NCBI GenBank assembly: GCA_023390675.1
Contig: JAEWCK010000351.1
Span: 1-7,644, forward strand
Direction of reading: 5' to 3'
Source: Pseudomonadota bacterium
Lineage (GTDB): Bacteria; Pseudomonadota; Alphaproteobacteria; Sphingomonadales; Sphingomonadaceae
DNA length: 7,644 nt
The notes beneath the pieces are model-generated. The model ran no database searches and was not told the DNA's origin. It was given only the letters and a program-made list of their open reading frames with translations. Positions within the stretch are counted from its first letter, which is position 1. Every line of letters begins with the position of its first letter. Position numbers and translations under genes: made by a program. Positions 1 through 7,644 of the stretch are shown piece by piece.

Positions 1-26
1 CCCTTGAGGCGCGGCGCCCGATCTCG

Positions 27-1367
27 TCAGTAATTGTACGCGCGCTCGCCATGCTCGCCGAGGTCGAGCCCTTCGCGCTCGACTTCGGGGGCCACGCGGC
101 CGCCGGTCAGCGCCTTGGCGATCACGATCGCGATGGTGGTGCCGATCGCCGCCCAGACGATCGTCGTCCCCACCGCGCCCAGCTGCACCAGGATCTTCGC
201 GCCCATGTCGTAATCCGCCGCGCCCGGCCCGCCGAGCGACGGCGCATAGACCACCGCGGTGCCCACCGCGCCGACCATGCCGCCGATTCCGTGGATGCCG
301 AACGCGTCGAGCGAGTCGTCATAGCCGAGCCTGGGCTTGATCACCGCGACGAAGAAATAGCAGACCACCGAGGCGACCGCGCCGAGCACGATCGCGCCGA
401 ACGGGCCCGAATTGCCCGCCGCCGGCGTCACCGCGACGAGGCCCGTGACGAGCCCCGAGCAGAAGCCCAGCGCCGATGCCTTGTGCCCCGCGACGCGCTC
501 GGCGAGCATCCAGAAGATGCCGGCCGATGCCGTGGCGACGAAGGTGTTGATCATCGCCAGCGCCGCCGATCCGTTGGCTTCCAGCGCGGAGCCCGCGTTG
601 AACCCGAACCAGCCCACCCAGAGCAGCCCGGTGCCGACGAAGGTCAGCGTCATCGAATGCGGCGCCATCCGCTCCTGCGGATAGCCGATGCGCTTGCCGA
701 TCAGCAGCGCCGCGACCAGCGCCGAGACGCCGGCGTTGATGTGCACCACGGTGCCGCCCGCGAAGTCGAGCGCGCCGGCCTTGAAGAAATAGCCGCTCGC
801 CGCCCACACCATGTGCGCTACGGGGAAATAGACGATCGTCAGCCACACGAGCGCGAAGATCATCACCGCGGCGAACTTGATCCGCTCGACCACCGATCCC
901 AGCACCAGCGCGATCGTGATCGCCGCGAAGGTCATCTGGAAGCAGATGAACACATATTCGGGGATCTCGACCCCCGGAGTGAAGGTCGCCGCCTGCGATG
1001 CCGGCGTCACGCCCTTCAGGAACAGTTTGTCGAAGTTCGACACGAAGTTGCTGAGCACGCCCTCATAATCGGGGCCGAACGCCATGGTGTAGCCCCACAT
1101 CACCCAGACGAGCATCGCCAGCGCGGCGACCGCTCCGATCTGGGTCATCACCGAGAGCATGTTCTTGGTGCGCACCAGGCCGCCATAGAAGAGCGCGAGC
1201 CCCGGCAGGATCATCGCCAGCACGAGCACCGTTGACGTCATCATCCACGCAGTGTCGCCCTTGTCGACCGTCGCCGCGGGGGCGGCGGCGGCGTCCTGCG
1301 CCCAGGCGGGAAGCGCCGCGAACAGCGCGATGCCGGCCAAGCCGGCGAGTTTGATGGCTTGCTTCAT
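27..1367 (-). CDS. amtB: Ammonium transporter AmtB
   Basis: This is a 446-residue inner-membrane ammonium channel of the Amt/Rh family, which conducts ammonia/ammonium into the cell and is gated by GlnK. Residues 1-23 look like a cleavable signal peptide (hydrophobic run ending AWA before QD). About eleven hydrophobic segments follow. The family signature DFAGGTVVHINAG lies at 201-213. The twin pore histidines are H209 and H359 (the latter in FGIHGIGG). The C-terminal tail GLDLGEHGERAY matches the conserved cytoplasmic tail that contacts GlnK. I chose the ATG at 1367 because an AGGGGG Shine-Dalgarno lies five bases before it and the signal peptide starts there. An in-frame ATG five codons earlier (1382) overlaps the glnK stop as TGATG and is possible. 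It follows glnK in one operon. The 26 bases downstream show no convincing terminator. Confidence 0.97.
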   Translation of the reverse strand: MKQAIKLAGLAGIALFAALPAWAQDAAAAPAATVDKGDTAWMMTSTVLVLAMILPGLALFYGGLVRTKNMLSVMTQIGAVAALAMLVWVMWGYTMAFGPDYEGVLSNFVSNFDKLFLKGVTPASQAATFTPGVEIPEYVFICFQMTFAAITIALVLGSVVERIKFAAVMIFALVWLTIVYFPVAHMVWAASGYFFKAGALDFAGGTVVHINAGVSALVAALLIGKRIGYPQERMAPHSMTLTFVGTGLLWVGWFGFNAGSALEANGSAALAMINTFVATASAGIFWMLAERVAGHKASALGFCSGLVTGLVAVTPAAGNSGPFGAIVLGAVASVVCYFFVAVIKPRLGYDDSLDAFGIHGIGGMVGAVGTAVVYAPSLGGPGAADYDMGAKILVQLGAVGTTIVWAAIGTTIAIVIAKALTGGRVAPEVEREGLDLGEHGERAYNY

Positions 1368-1381
1368 CTCGACCCCCTTCA

Positions 1382-1720
1382 TCACAGCGCCGTCTCGTCG
1401 GTCTCGCCGGTGCGGATGCGCACCGCCTGGCCGACATCGAGCACGAAAATCTTGCCGTCGCCGATCGCGCCGGTGCTCGCGGCCGCCTGGATCGCCTCGA
1501 CCGCGCGGTCGGCGAGATCGCCCGGCACCGCGACTTCGATCTTGATCTTGGGCACCATGTTCGTGCTGTATTCGGCCCCGCGGTAGATCTCGGTCTGGCC
1601 CTTTTGCCGGCCGAACCCCTTGACCTCGGTCACGGTCATCCCCGCGACCCCGACGCCCATGAGCGCCTCGCGGACCTCGTCGAGCTTGAATGGTTTTATG
1701 ATGGCGATGATGAGCTTCAT
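1382..1720 (-). CDS. glnK: Nitrogen regulatory PII protein GlnK
   Basis: This 112-residue PII signal protein senses 2-oxoglutarate, ATP and ADP, and blocks AmtB when nitrogen is plentiful. The length is exactly that of the family. The start MKLIIAIIKPFKLDEVREAL, the T-loop with the uridylylation site Y51 (YRGAEYSTN), and the nucleotide-binding segment TGAIGDGKIF followed by the C-terminal RIRTGETDETAL are all present. Asn at position 54, the MKL start and the neighbouring amtB favour GlnK over GlnB. The ATG at 1720 is preceded by AGGGGG four bases away. It is first in a glnK-amtB operon behind a sigma-54 promoter, which fits nitrogen-limitation control through NtrC. Paralogue naming (GlnK versus GlnB) is less certain than the family. 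Confidence 0.96.
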   Translation of the reverse strand: MKLIIAIIKPFKLDEVREALMGVGVAGMTVTEVKGFGRQKGQTEIYRGAEYSTNMVPKIKIEVAVPGDLADRAVEAIQAAASTGAIGDGKIFVLDVGQAVRIRTGETDETAL

Positions 1721-1757
1721 GTCGCCCCCTCTTGGCGTTTGTCCCGAGGGCCCAGGG

Positions 1758-1773
1758 AGCAAGCGCCGTGCCA
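1758..1773 (-). promoter_or_regulatory. Sigma-54 (-24/-12) promoter of glnK-amtB
   Basis: Read on the minus strand the sequence is TGGCACG, four bases, TTGCT. This matches the sigma-54 consensus TGGCACG-N4-TTGCW at every defined position, with the GG and GC elements at the required spacing. The -24 G is at about 1771 and the -12 C at 1759, so transcription should begin near 1747. That leaves a leader of about 26 bases that includes the glnK Shine-Dalgarno. Position, orientation and the gene it serves all agree with known NtrC-dependent control of glnK-amtB. Confidence 0.9.
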
Positions 1774-1826
1774 GACGCAAGAATCGCGTGATTTCGCACG
1801 GTCGCGCGCAATCAAACGTTACGGAC

Positions 1827-1874
1827 GCGCAAATTTTTGTGCAGTTGCGAAGGCGTGCCCGATTTTTGAGCAGT
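1827..1874 (-). promoter_or_regulatory. Candidate NtrC-type enhancer sites upstream of glnK
   Basis: Two near-identical 13-base motifs, ATTTTTGWGCAGT, lie at 1833-1845 and 1862-1874, offset by 29 bp (close to three helical turns). The first sits in an imperfect inverted repeat, GCGCAAATTTTTGTGC (1827-1842, 12 of 16 positions symmetric). The second sits in TGCCCGATTTTTGAGCA (1856-1872), with weaker symmetry. They are centred roughly 88 and 117 bp upstream of the predicted sigma-54 start, a normal distance for bacterial enhancer-binding proteins. The match to the classical NtrC site (GCAC-N7-GTGC) is only partial, so NtrC is inferred from context. Confidence 0.5.
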
Positions 1875-1892
1875 GCGGCCGCGCTTCCCTCA

Positions 1893-1917
1893 TCGCCCCG
1901 GCACAAGGCCGGGGTGA
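1893..1917. repeat. GC-rich intergenic palindrome (REP-like)
   Basis: The left arm CCCCGGC (1896-1902) and right arm GCCGGGG (1908-1914) flank the five-base loop ACAAG. The stem extends outward by three more pairs, one of them a G-T wobble. I recall very similar CCCCGGC...GCCGGGGTGA palindromes scattered between genes in sphingomonad genomes, so this may be a dispersed repetitive element. No T-run follows, so it is a poor intrinsic terminator. It lies between the glnK control region and the hydroxylase gene and might separate the two. Confidence 0.5.
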
Positions 1918-1948
1918 CGGTTTAGGTTGCGGAACGTTACAGAGACGC

Positions 1949-2683
1949 ATGGTCCTCGCCATCCTCCTCTCCGCGCTCGCGATGACCTTGATCGTCGGCC
2001 TGCGCTATCTCGCGGCGAGCGGCGCCTTCGCGCTGGCGACGCGCGTGCGCCGGCCCGGCCTCTACACCGGCCTCGATCGCCAGATCCGCCGCGAGATCGG
2101 CTGGAGCCTCGCCTCGGCCGCGATCTACGGAATCCCCGCGGGAATCGTCGCCTGGGGCTGGGCGAACCGAGGCTGGACGCGCATCTACACCGACCTCCAT
2201 GCCTTCCCGTTCTGGTATCTGCCGCTTTCGGTCCTCCTCGATCTTTTCGCGCACGACGCGTGGTTCTACTGGACCCACCGCCTGATGCACCGTCCGGCCT
2301 GGTTCCGCCGCATGCACGCCGTCCACCACGCCAGCCGCCCGCCCACGGCCTGGGCCGCGATGAGCTTCCATCCGCTGGAGGCGCTCACCGGCGCCGTGGT
2401 GATCCCCGCATTGGTCTTCCTCATCCCCATCCACGTCGCCGCGCTCGGCCTCGTCCTCGCGATCATGACCGTGATGGGCGTCACCAATCACATGGGCTGG
2501 GAGATCTGGCCGCGCTTCATGCACCAGGGCCCGCTCGGCGCGTGGCTGATCACTGCGCATCACCACCAGCGCCACCACAGCCACTATAACTGCAACTACG
2601 GCCTCTATTTCCGGCATTGGGACAGGCTGTGCGGCACCGATGCCGGGCTCGGCGCCTTTACGCGTCAGGAACCTCGCCGCTAG
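1949..2683 (+). CDS. Sterol desaturase/fatty acid hydroxylase family membrane protein
   Basis: This 244-residue membrane di-iron oxygenase would introduce a hydroxyl group or double bond into a lipid at the inner membrane; the substrate cannot be read from sequence. The histidine clusters of the family (FA_hydroxylase, PF04116) are all present: H110RLMH114, H123AVHH127, H181 in the NHMGWE segment, and H204HHQRHHSH212. Hydrophobic segments lie at about 1-31, 51-70, 88-107 and 148-178. The length is slightly short but complete for the bacterial branch. It resembles carotenoid beta-hydroxylase (CrtZ)-like and sterol desaturase-like proteins, and I cannot separate these. The ATG at 1949 is the first in-frame ATG at a sensible position; its ribosome site is weak (AGAGA). 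The next gene begins 43 bases downstream, so the two may be cotranscribed. Confidence 0.88.
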   Translation: MVLAILLSALAMTLIVGLRYLAASGAFALATRVRRPGLYTGLDRQIRREIGWSLASAAIYGIPAGIVAWGWANRGWTRIYTDLHAFPFWYLPLSVLLDLFAHDAWFYWTHRLMHRPAWFRRMHAVHHASRPPTAWAAMSFHPLEALTGAVVIPALVFLIPIHVAALGLVLAIMTVMGVTNHMGWEIWPRFMHQGPLGAWLITAHHHQRHHSHYNCNYGLYFRHWDRLCGTDAGLGAFTRQEPRR

Positions 2684-2726
2684 GGCGGCGTTTCGCACCC
2701 GCAACATCATCGGAAGCCGGTCCCGT

Positions 2727-3578
2727 ATGCGTATCGCCAGCGCCCTTGTCGCTCTCCCTTTGCTCGCCGCCGCCCCCGCCTTCGCGCAGGACCGCACCGA
2801 CGCGCCGGCGATCGACCCCGCCGAGCTCGACAAGGATTCGCTGATGATCGGCATCGGCGCAGGACAGGTGCCGAGCTACGAGGGGTCGGACGACACCGTC
2901 TGGTCGGTCGTCCCCGGCATCCGCGGGCGCGTGTCGCGCATCAACTTCACGATCCGCGGCAACCGCGCCTGGGCGGACATCGTCCCCACCAGGGGCGGTC
3001 CGGGCTGGGATTTGCAGGCGGGCCCGCTGGTCAACGTCAACTTCAATCGCTCGGCGGCGATCAAGGACCCGCAGGTCCTCGCGCTCGGCCGGATCAACAC
3101 CGCGATCGAGCTCGGCGGCATAGTCGGCTTGGGCAAGCAGGGCGTGATCACCAGCGATTACGACAAGCTCACCGTCACCGTCGGCTATGTCCACGACGTC
3201 AACAAGGTCCATTCGAGCTATGTGATCACGCCGTCGATCGACTATGGCACGCCCTTGAGCCGCAAGGCCTATGTCGGCCTGTCGCTCTCGGCGAATTACA
3301 TGGGCGAGGGCTATGCCAACACCTATTTCGGCGTGACTCCCGCGGGCAGCCTCGCCAGCGGCCTCCCCGCCTATAACGCGCGCAAGGGCTGGAAGGACTG
3401 GACGATCGGCGCGCTCGCCAATCTCTCGCTCACCGGCGACCTCACCCACGGCCTCTCGGCGATCGGCGCGGTCTCGTACCGCCGGATGCTGAACAGCGCC
3501 GCGGATTCGCCGCTCGTCAGCGTGGCCGGCTCGCCCGATCAATGGGTGTTCGCCGGGGGGCTGGCCTATACTTTCTGA
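2727..3578 (+). CDS. MipA/OmpV family outer-membrane protein
   Basis: This 283-residue precursor belongs to the MipA/OmpV family (PF06629), outer-membrane beta-barrels. One member scaffolds the murein hydrolase MltA with PBP1B in E. coli; others are porin-like or stress-linked. A signal peptide is clear: MR, a hydrophobic core, then AFA before Q21. Family traits visible are PSYEGSDD near residue 50, the YFGVTP...SGLPAYNA segment near 200-220, an RRMLNSAADSPLVS segment, and a C-terminal GGLAYTF ending in Phe as BAM substrates do. The ATG at 2727 is chosen because the signal peptide starts there and GGAAG (2712-2716) lies ten bases before it. An upstream in-frame ATG (2640) lies inside the preceding gene and would bury the signal peptide. 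The specific role is unknown. Confidence 0.92.
   Translation: MRIASALVALPLLAAAPAFAQDRTDAPAIDPAELDKDSLMIGIGAGQVPSYEGSDDTVWSVVPGIRGRVSRINFTIRGNRAWADIVPTRGGPGWDLQAGPLVNVNFNRSAAIKDPQVLALGRINTAIELGGIVGLGKQGVITSDYDKLTVTVGYVHDVNKVHSSYVITPSIDYGTPLSRKAYVGLSLSANYMGEGYANTYFGVTPAGSLASGLPAYNARKGWKDWTIGALANLSLTGDLTHGLSAIGAVSYRRMLNSAADSPLVSVAGSPDQWVFAGGLAYTF
3567..3572 (+). promoter_or_regulatory. Possible -10 box for the thiC transcript
   Basis: TATACT lies in the last codons of the preceding mipA-like gene (Tyr-Thr-Phe-stop). It would place the transcription start near 3579, just before the riboswitch, which is where a thiC leader should begin. No good -35 box is seen 16-18 bp upstream (the sequence there is G-rich), so this is a weak call based mainly on position. 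Confidence 0.35.
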
Positions 3579-3589
3579 AGCGTCTAGGA

Positions 3590-3707
3590 CTCGCCCCATC
3601 CCCGGGGGAGCGCTGACGCGCGCTTGAGAGGGAGCGAGCACGCTCCGACCCGCTGAACCTGATCCGCCCCATTCCTGGTAGATGGGCACCGGCGTAGGGA
3701 GGGAGCG
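3590..3707 (+). ncRNA. TPP riboswitch (THI element)
   Basis: This thiamine pyrophosphate-binding leader RNA lies ahead of thiC. Conserved blocks are in order: GGGGGAGC (3604-3611), a TTGAGA box (3624-3629) standing for the usual GCTGAGA, a variable hairpin GGGAGC...GCTCC (3630-3646), GACCCGCTGAACCTGATC (3647-3664), and GGCGTAGGGA (3691-3700). The arm between GATC and GGCGTAGGGA is longer than usual and contains its own CCCAT/ATGGG stem (3668-3672 and 3681-3685). The outer boundaries are approximate. When TPP is abundant it should reduce thiC expression and, through coupling, that of the genes after it. Confidence 0.93.
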
Positions 3708-3725
3708 GCCGCCGCCATACGACCG

Positions 3726-3743
3726 TCCTCTCCCGCATGAGGA
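3726..3743 (+). promoter_or_regulatory. SD-masking hairpin (riboswitch expression platform) of thiC
   Basis: TCCTC (3726-3730) can pair with GAGGA (3739-3743), which is the core of the thiC Shine-Dalgarno GAGGAG (3739-3744, nine bases before the ATG). The same region (CTCCC, 3730-3734) can alternatively pair with the GGGAGGGAG strand at the 3' end of the aptamer (3697-3705). This gives a two-state arrangement: TPP closes the aptamer and frees the anti-SD to block the ribosome site. No U-run terminator is present, so control of translation is more likely than attenuation. The pairing is read by eye. Confidence 0.55.
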
Positions 3744-3753
3744 GTAGAGACGA

Positions 3754-5600
<1,847 letters not shown>

Positions 5601-5604
<4 letters not shown>

Positions 5605-6638
5605 TGTCGGGCGTAAAGCTCCGAAGGAAGATACTGCAGCCCCACAAGGCGCATAGAGATGCGCGCTTTGAGGTGCGCAATGTACTCACTAACGACCCCT
5701 TCATTTACGTAGATTTGTGGCTCAGAAGGCAACACGAAGAAGATGCTCTTTTTTTCTGGAGGCAGTCAGGAGCTTTCTACCAAAGCGCTCGCCATCTTCC
5801 GATAGAGGCAAAACCACTTCTTTTATATTATAGCTTTATGAATGCTGCAAAGGCATTGCTGTCCGCGAAGCACATAGCTTTTAACCCCTATCATGGCGTT
5901 GGTAAACACAACATGCGCCCCCCAGGGGGTAAGATGGTTCTAAGCAACGAAGGAGTCCGGATACATTCTAAGGGGGTGCTGCCCGCAATCTCGACGTACT
6001 ATGGTGAGACAGAGACGAATGTGACCCATAGCCTAGAGGATATGTTGTATAATTTGGTTCACGTACATCGAACCTATTGTCTTACCTATCCACGGCGGCG
6101 CGATATTTTTCTGCCCGTGCGGAGCCCCGAATTTTATCGCGACGATGCCACCGGGGAGACTTTTTTTGAGGCTACCGTGGTAGGTGACGTGGATTGGGAG
6201 GCATACCGAAAAAACCTTCCGGCGGGGTATCAGCATTACCCACGTGGCGTTCAAAGGATCATTAGGTCAGTAGCATCTGTCATGCTGACAACTGGGAACG
6301 ACCCCCCCACCGCTGATCTCGACCAGTTGCGAATCCTGAACAGGAGCATTCGATCCCGACTTAAGTACATTCGTGGATCGTCGACCTTGTGGTACCTCAA
6401 GATGACTAGTCCAACCGAAATTGCGCGCGAGCCTGTCACGCTGATGCTTGGAGCGATGCACCGCCTCAGCGAGTTGAGTCGATATCATCCGGCGCAACTC
6501 AGCGCATTGCTTAACGGCCAACGTAACTGGCTCTTGAATGAGTTTATCGCTATGTCGCCGAGCCAGTTCATTGACGAGGTAGCGGCAGAGATGACGGGGC
6601 ACCAGGTGCTGGTTCCAAACGTGCGGGTGCCAGTCTAG
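5601..6638 (+). CDS. YaaC-family protein
   Basis: This 345-residue soluble protein has features I associate with the YaaC-like family (PF14175), whose biochemical role is unknown. Visible traits are an N-terminal helical part with ALFFWRQSGAFYQSAR (49-64), then AKPLLLYYSFMNAAKALLSA (70-89), an HG motif at 98-99, and a C-terminal LGAMHRLSELSRYHP segment followed by NWLLNEFIAMSPSQFI. No membrane segments, signal peptide or catalytic motif are evident. The start ATG at 5601 overlaps the thiC stop (ATGA); a second ATG follows immediately at 5604. No Shine-Dalgarno is seen, so translation probably depends on ribosomes finishing thiC. The gene after it starts two bases past its stop. Codon use and lower G+C differ from thiC and from the flanks, indicating acquisition. 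It may be the sensor or partner of the enzyme encoded next; that is inference. Confidence 0.68.
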
Positions 6639-6640
6639 CT

Positions 6641-7159
6641 GTGAAGATATATCTCGCTTGTGGGCTCACCCACGTCCCTCGCTCGCATTTTCCTCGGTAC
6701 GTGGAATTCATTCACTCGTTGGCAAATCACCTAGAGCGGGCAAGCGGCGTCAAAGCCGTCAAGTATGCGTTGGTTGATAGCGATCCCCAACTTGCTGAAA
6801 AGCCATGGTTGGACCGAGCGGCCCTTTGCTATGCTTGGGATCGGCGAATGGTTGAGGAGGCCGATCTGATAGTCGCTGAGGCCAGTTTTCCGTCAACAGG
6901 ACTCGGGATCGAACTCCAGATCGCAGAAGGCGCCGGCAAGCCGGTGATCATGTTGCTCGGTGACTACGGGATCAACAGGGTAGCGCCCGCGCGCTATGAG
7001 AACCCCGATCACACCACCCATGACCTACAGGTTGGCGAGGGGATTGTCTCGCTGATGGCGCTGGGGCTCCCTGCCATCACGAAAGTTGTCGAGTATAATG
7101 AGGCCGAACAGGCATTTGCGGGCACGTTGGCGGCGGTGGAGCTTTTCGTGCAAGTGTAG
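6641..7159 (+). CDS. Nucleoside 2-deoxyribosyltransferase/DNPH1-like protein
   Basis: This 172-residue single-domain protein has the Rossmann-like fold of the nucleoside 2-deoxyribosyltransferase superfamily (PF05014 type), whose members cleave or transfer N-glycosidic bonds of (deoxy)nucleosides and nucleotides. Visible are the first strand MKIYLACGL, then YAWD (64-67), EADLIVAEAS (73-82), PSTGLGIELQIAE (84-96) and GKPVIMLLG (99-107). D67, S85 and E91 have the same spacing (18 and 6) as Asp69, Ser87 and Glu93 of rat Rcl/DNPH1, which supports an active enzyme, possibly a nucleotide N-hydrolase. The start is GTG at 6641, two bases after the YaaC-like stop, with no clear Shine-Dalgarno, so the two are probably translationally coupled. 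The stop abuts the next ATG (TAGATG). Substrate is unknown; candidates are deoxynucleotides or modified nucleotides. Confidence 0.75.
   Translation: MKIYLACGLTHVPRSHFPRYVEFIHSLANHLERASGVKAVKYALVDSDPQLAEKPWLDRAALCYAWDRRMVEEADLIVAEASFPSTGLGIELQIAEGAGKPVIMLLGDYGINRVAPARYENPDHTTHDLQVGEGIVSLMALGLPAITKVVEYNEAEQAFAGTLAAVELFVQV
7071..7099 (+). promoter_or_regulatory. Possible promoter for the VOC gene
   Basis: A perfect -10 hexamer TATAAT (7094-7099) lies 17 bp after CTGCCA (7071-7076), which matches four of six bases of a TTGACA -35. The start would be near 7106, about 54 bases before the VOC gene. It lies inside coding sequence of the deoxyribosyltransferase-like gene, so it could be chance in DNA of lower G+C. 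Confidence 0.3.
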
Positions 7160-7579
7160 ATGCCCCAGTCCCTCGCCAACATCGCCCTGATCGTCCGCGA
7201 CTATGACGAAGCGCTCGCCTTTTACACCGGCAAGCTCGGCTTCACTCTCGTGGAGGATACCTACCAGCCCGAGCAGGACAAGCGCTGGATCACCCTCCGC
7301 CCGCCCGGCGCACCCGCAAACGCCACCACGATCCTCCTTGCCCGCGCCGTCACGCCCGAGCAGGCCGGCGCGATCGGCAATCAGGCCGCAGGCCGCGTCT
7401 TCCTGTTCCTCGCCACCGACGATTTCGACCGCGACTTCGCCGCCTTCACCGCGGCCGGCGTCCACTTCGTCCGCCCGCCAACCGCCCAGCCCTATGGCAA
7501 GGTCGCCGTGTTCGAGGACCTTTACGGCAATCGCTGGGACCTGATCGAATTTGCCCCCGGCCATCCCGCCGCGCCGTAA
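7160..7579 (+). CDS. VOC superfamily protein (glyoxalase/bleomycin-resistance fold)
   Basis: This 139-residue protein contains one full VOC domain pair of beta-alpha-beta-beta-beta units. The first is around LANIALIVRDYDEALAFY (5-22) with the usual KLGF; the second is around RVFLFLATDDFDRDFAAF (79-96) and PYGKVAVFEDLYGNRWDLIE (111-130). E130 is at the usual metal-ligand position at the end of the last strand. The first strand has Asn7 where many members have the metal His, so metal-dependent catalysis is uncertain. The function could be lyase, dioxygenase-like, or small-molecule binding; it is not predictable here. The ATG at 7160 directly abuts the preceding TAG with no Shine-Dalgarno. Codons return to the C/G-rich native style from the first codon, so this gene probably followed thiC before the insert arrived. 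Confidence 0.88.
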   Translation: MPQSLANIALIVRDYDEALAFYTGKLGFTLVEDTYQPEQDKRWITLRPPGAPANATTILLARAVTPEQAGAIGNQAAGRVFLFLATDDFDRDFAAFTAAGVHFVRPPTAQPYGKVAVFEDLYGNRWDLIEFAPGHPAAP

Positions 7580-7644
7580 CCCGTCCCATTCATCATACTA
7601 TACGACTCATCCCGCCTCCCCTATAGCGCTCCGCGTCCCCAGCC
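7580..7644. other. Downstream noncoding tail
   Basis: These 65 bases follow the VOC stop. They include a local AT-rich spot (about 7589-7610) and CTATAGCG (7621-7628), which could be a -10 box for a gene beyond the window. I see no hairpin with a T-run and no start of a coding region I can support. Confidence 0.3.

Noticed and set aside
1..26. GC-rich stretch after amtB as a terminator
   Set aside because: Only a very short GGCGC/GCC pairing and no T-run on the minus strand.
51..1235. Long plus-strand open frame opposite amtB
   Set aside because: It is the mirror of the GC-rich amtB coding strand, rich in Arg, His and Asp with no recognisable domain; amtB is unambiguous.
2640..2726. Upstream start for the MipA-like protein
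   Set aside because: It would overlap the hydroxylase gene and put 29 Arg-rich residues before a clear signal peptide.
6025..6053. TATAAT at 6048-6053 in the YaaC-like gene as a promoter
   Set aside because: No -35 box at proper spacing, and AT-rich codons make chance hexamers likely.

Overview
The window is high-GC DNA (most coding stretches near 70% G+C) with strongly C/G-ending codons. Its gene content (GlnK-AmtB, a fatty acid hydroxylase, MipA/OmpV, a TPP riboswitch with ThiC) suggests a Gram-negative alphaproteobacterium, most likely a sphingomonad. That placement is inferred from codon style, protein flavour and a familiar intergenic palindrome, not from a marker gene.

Left part (27-1720, minus strand): a glnK-amtB nitrogen operon. 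A textbook-quality sigma-54 promoter (1758-1773) lies just upstream, followed further out by a pair of repeated AT-centred motifs (about 1827-1874) that look like enhancer sites for an NtrC-type activator. The 228-bp divergent region also holds a GC-rich palindrome (1893-1917).

Middle (1949-5604, plus strand): a small membrane di-iron hydroxylase of the sterol desaturase/fatty acid hydroxylase superfamily, then an outer-membrane MipA/OmpV barrel protein, then a TPP riboswitch (about 3590-3707) controlling thiC. The switch appears to act on translation: a short hairpin just before thiC can mask its Shine-Dalgarno.

Right part (about 5480-7159): an abrupt change to lower G+C and unlike codon use begins inside the last ~40 codons of thiC and ends exactly at the ATG of the next native-looking gene, a VOC/glyoxalase-fold protein (7160-7579). 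The anomalous block carries two tightly packed genes. One is a YaaC-family protein whose start overlaps the thiC stop (ATGA). The other is a small nucleoside 2-deoxyribosyltransferase/DNPH1-like protein with its active-site residues in place. This compact pair, apparently acquired and spliced into a riboswitch-controlled thiamine operon, is the best candidate here for an undescribed system, for example a two-gene nucleotide-targeting defence or conflict module. The function is inference; the composition break and gene packing are visible directly.
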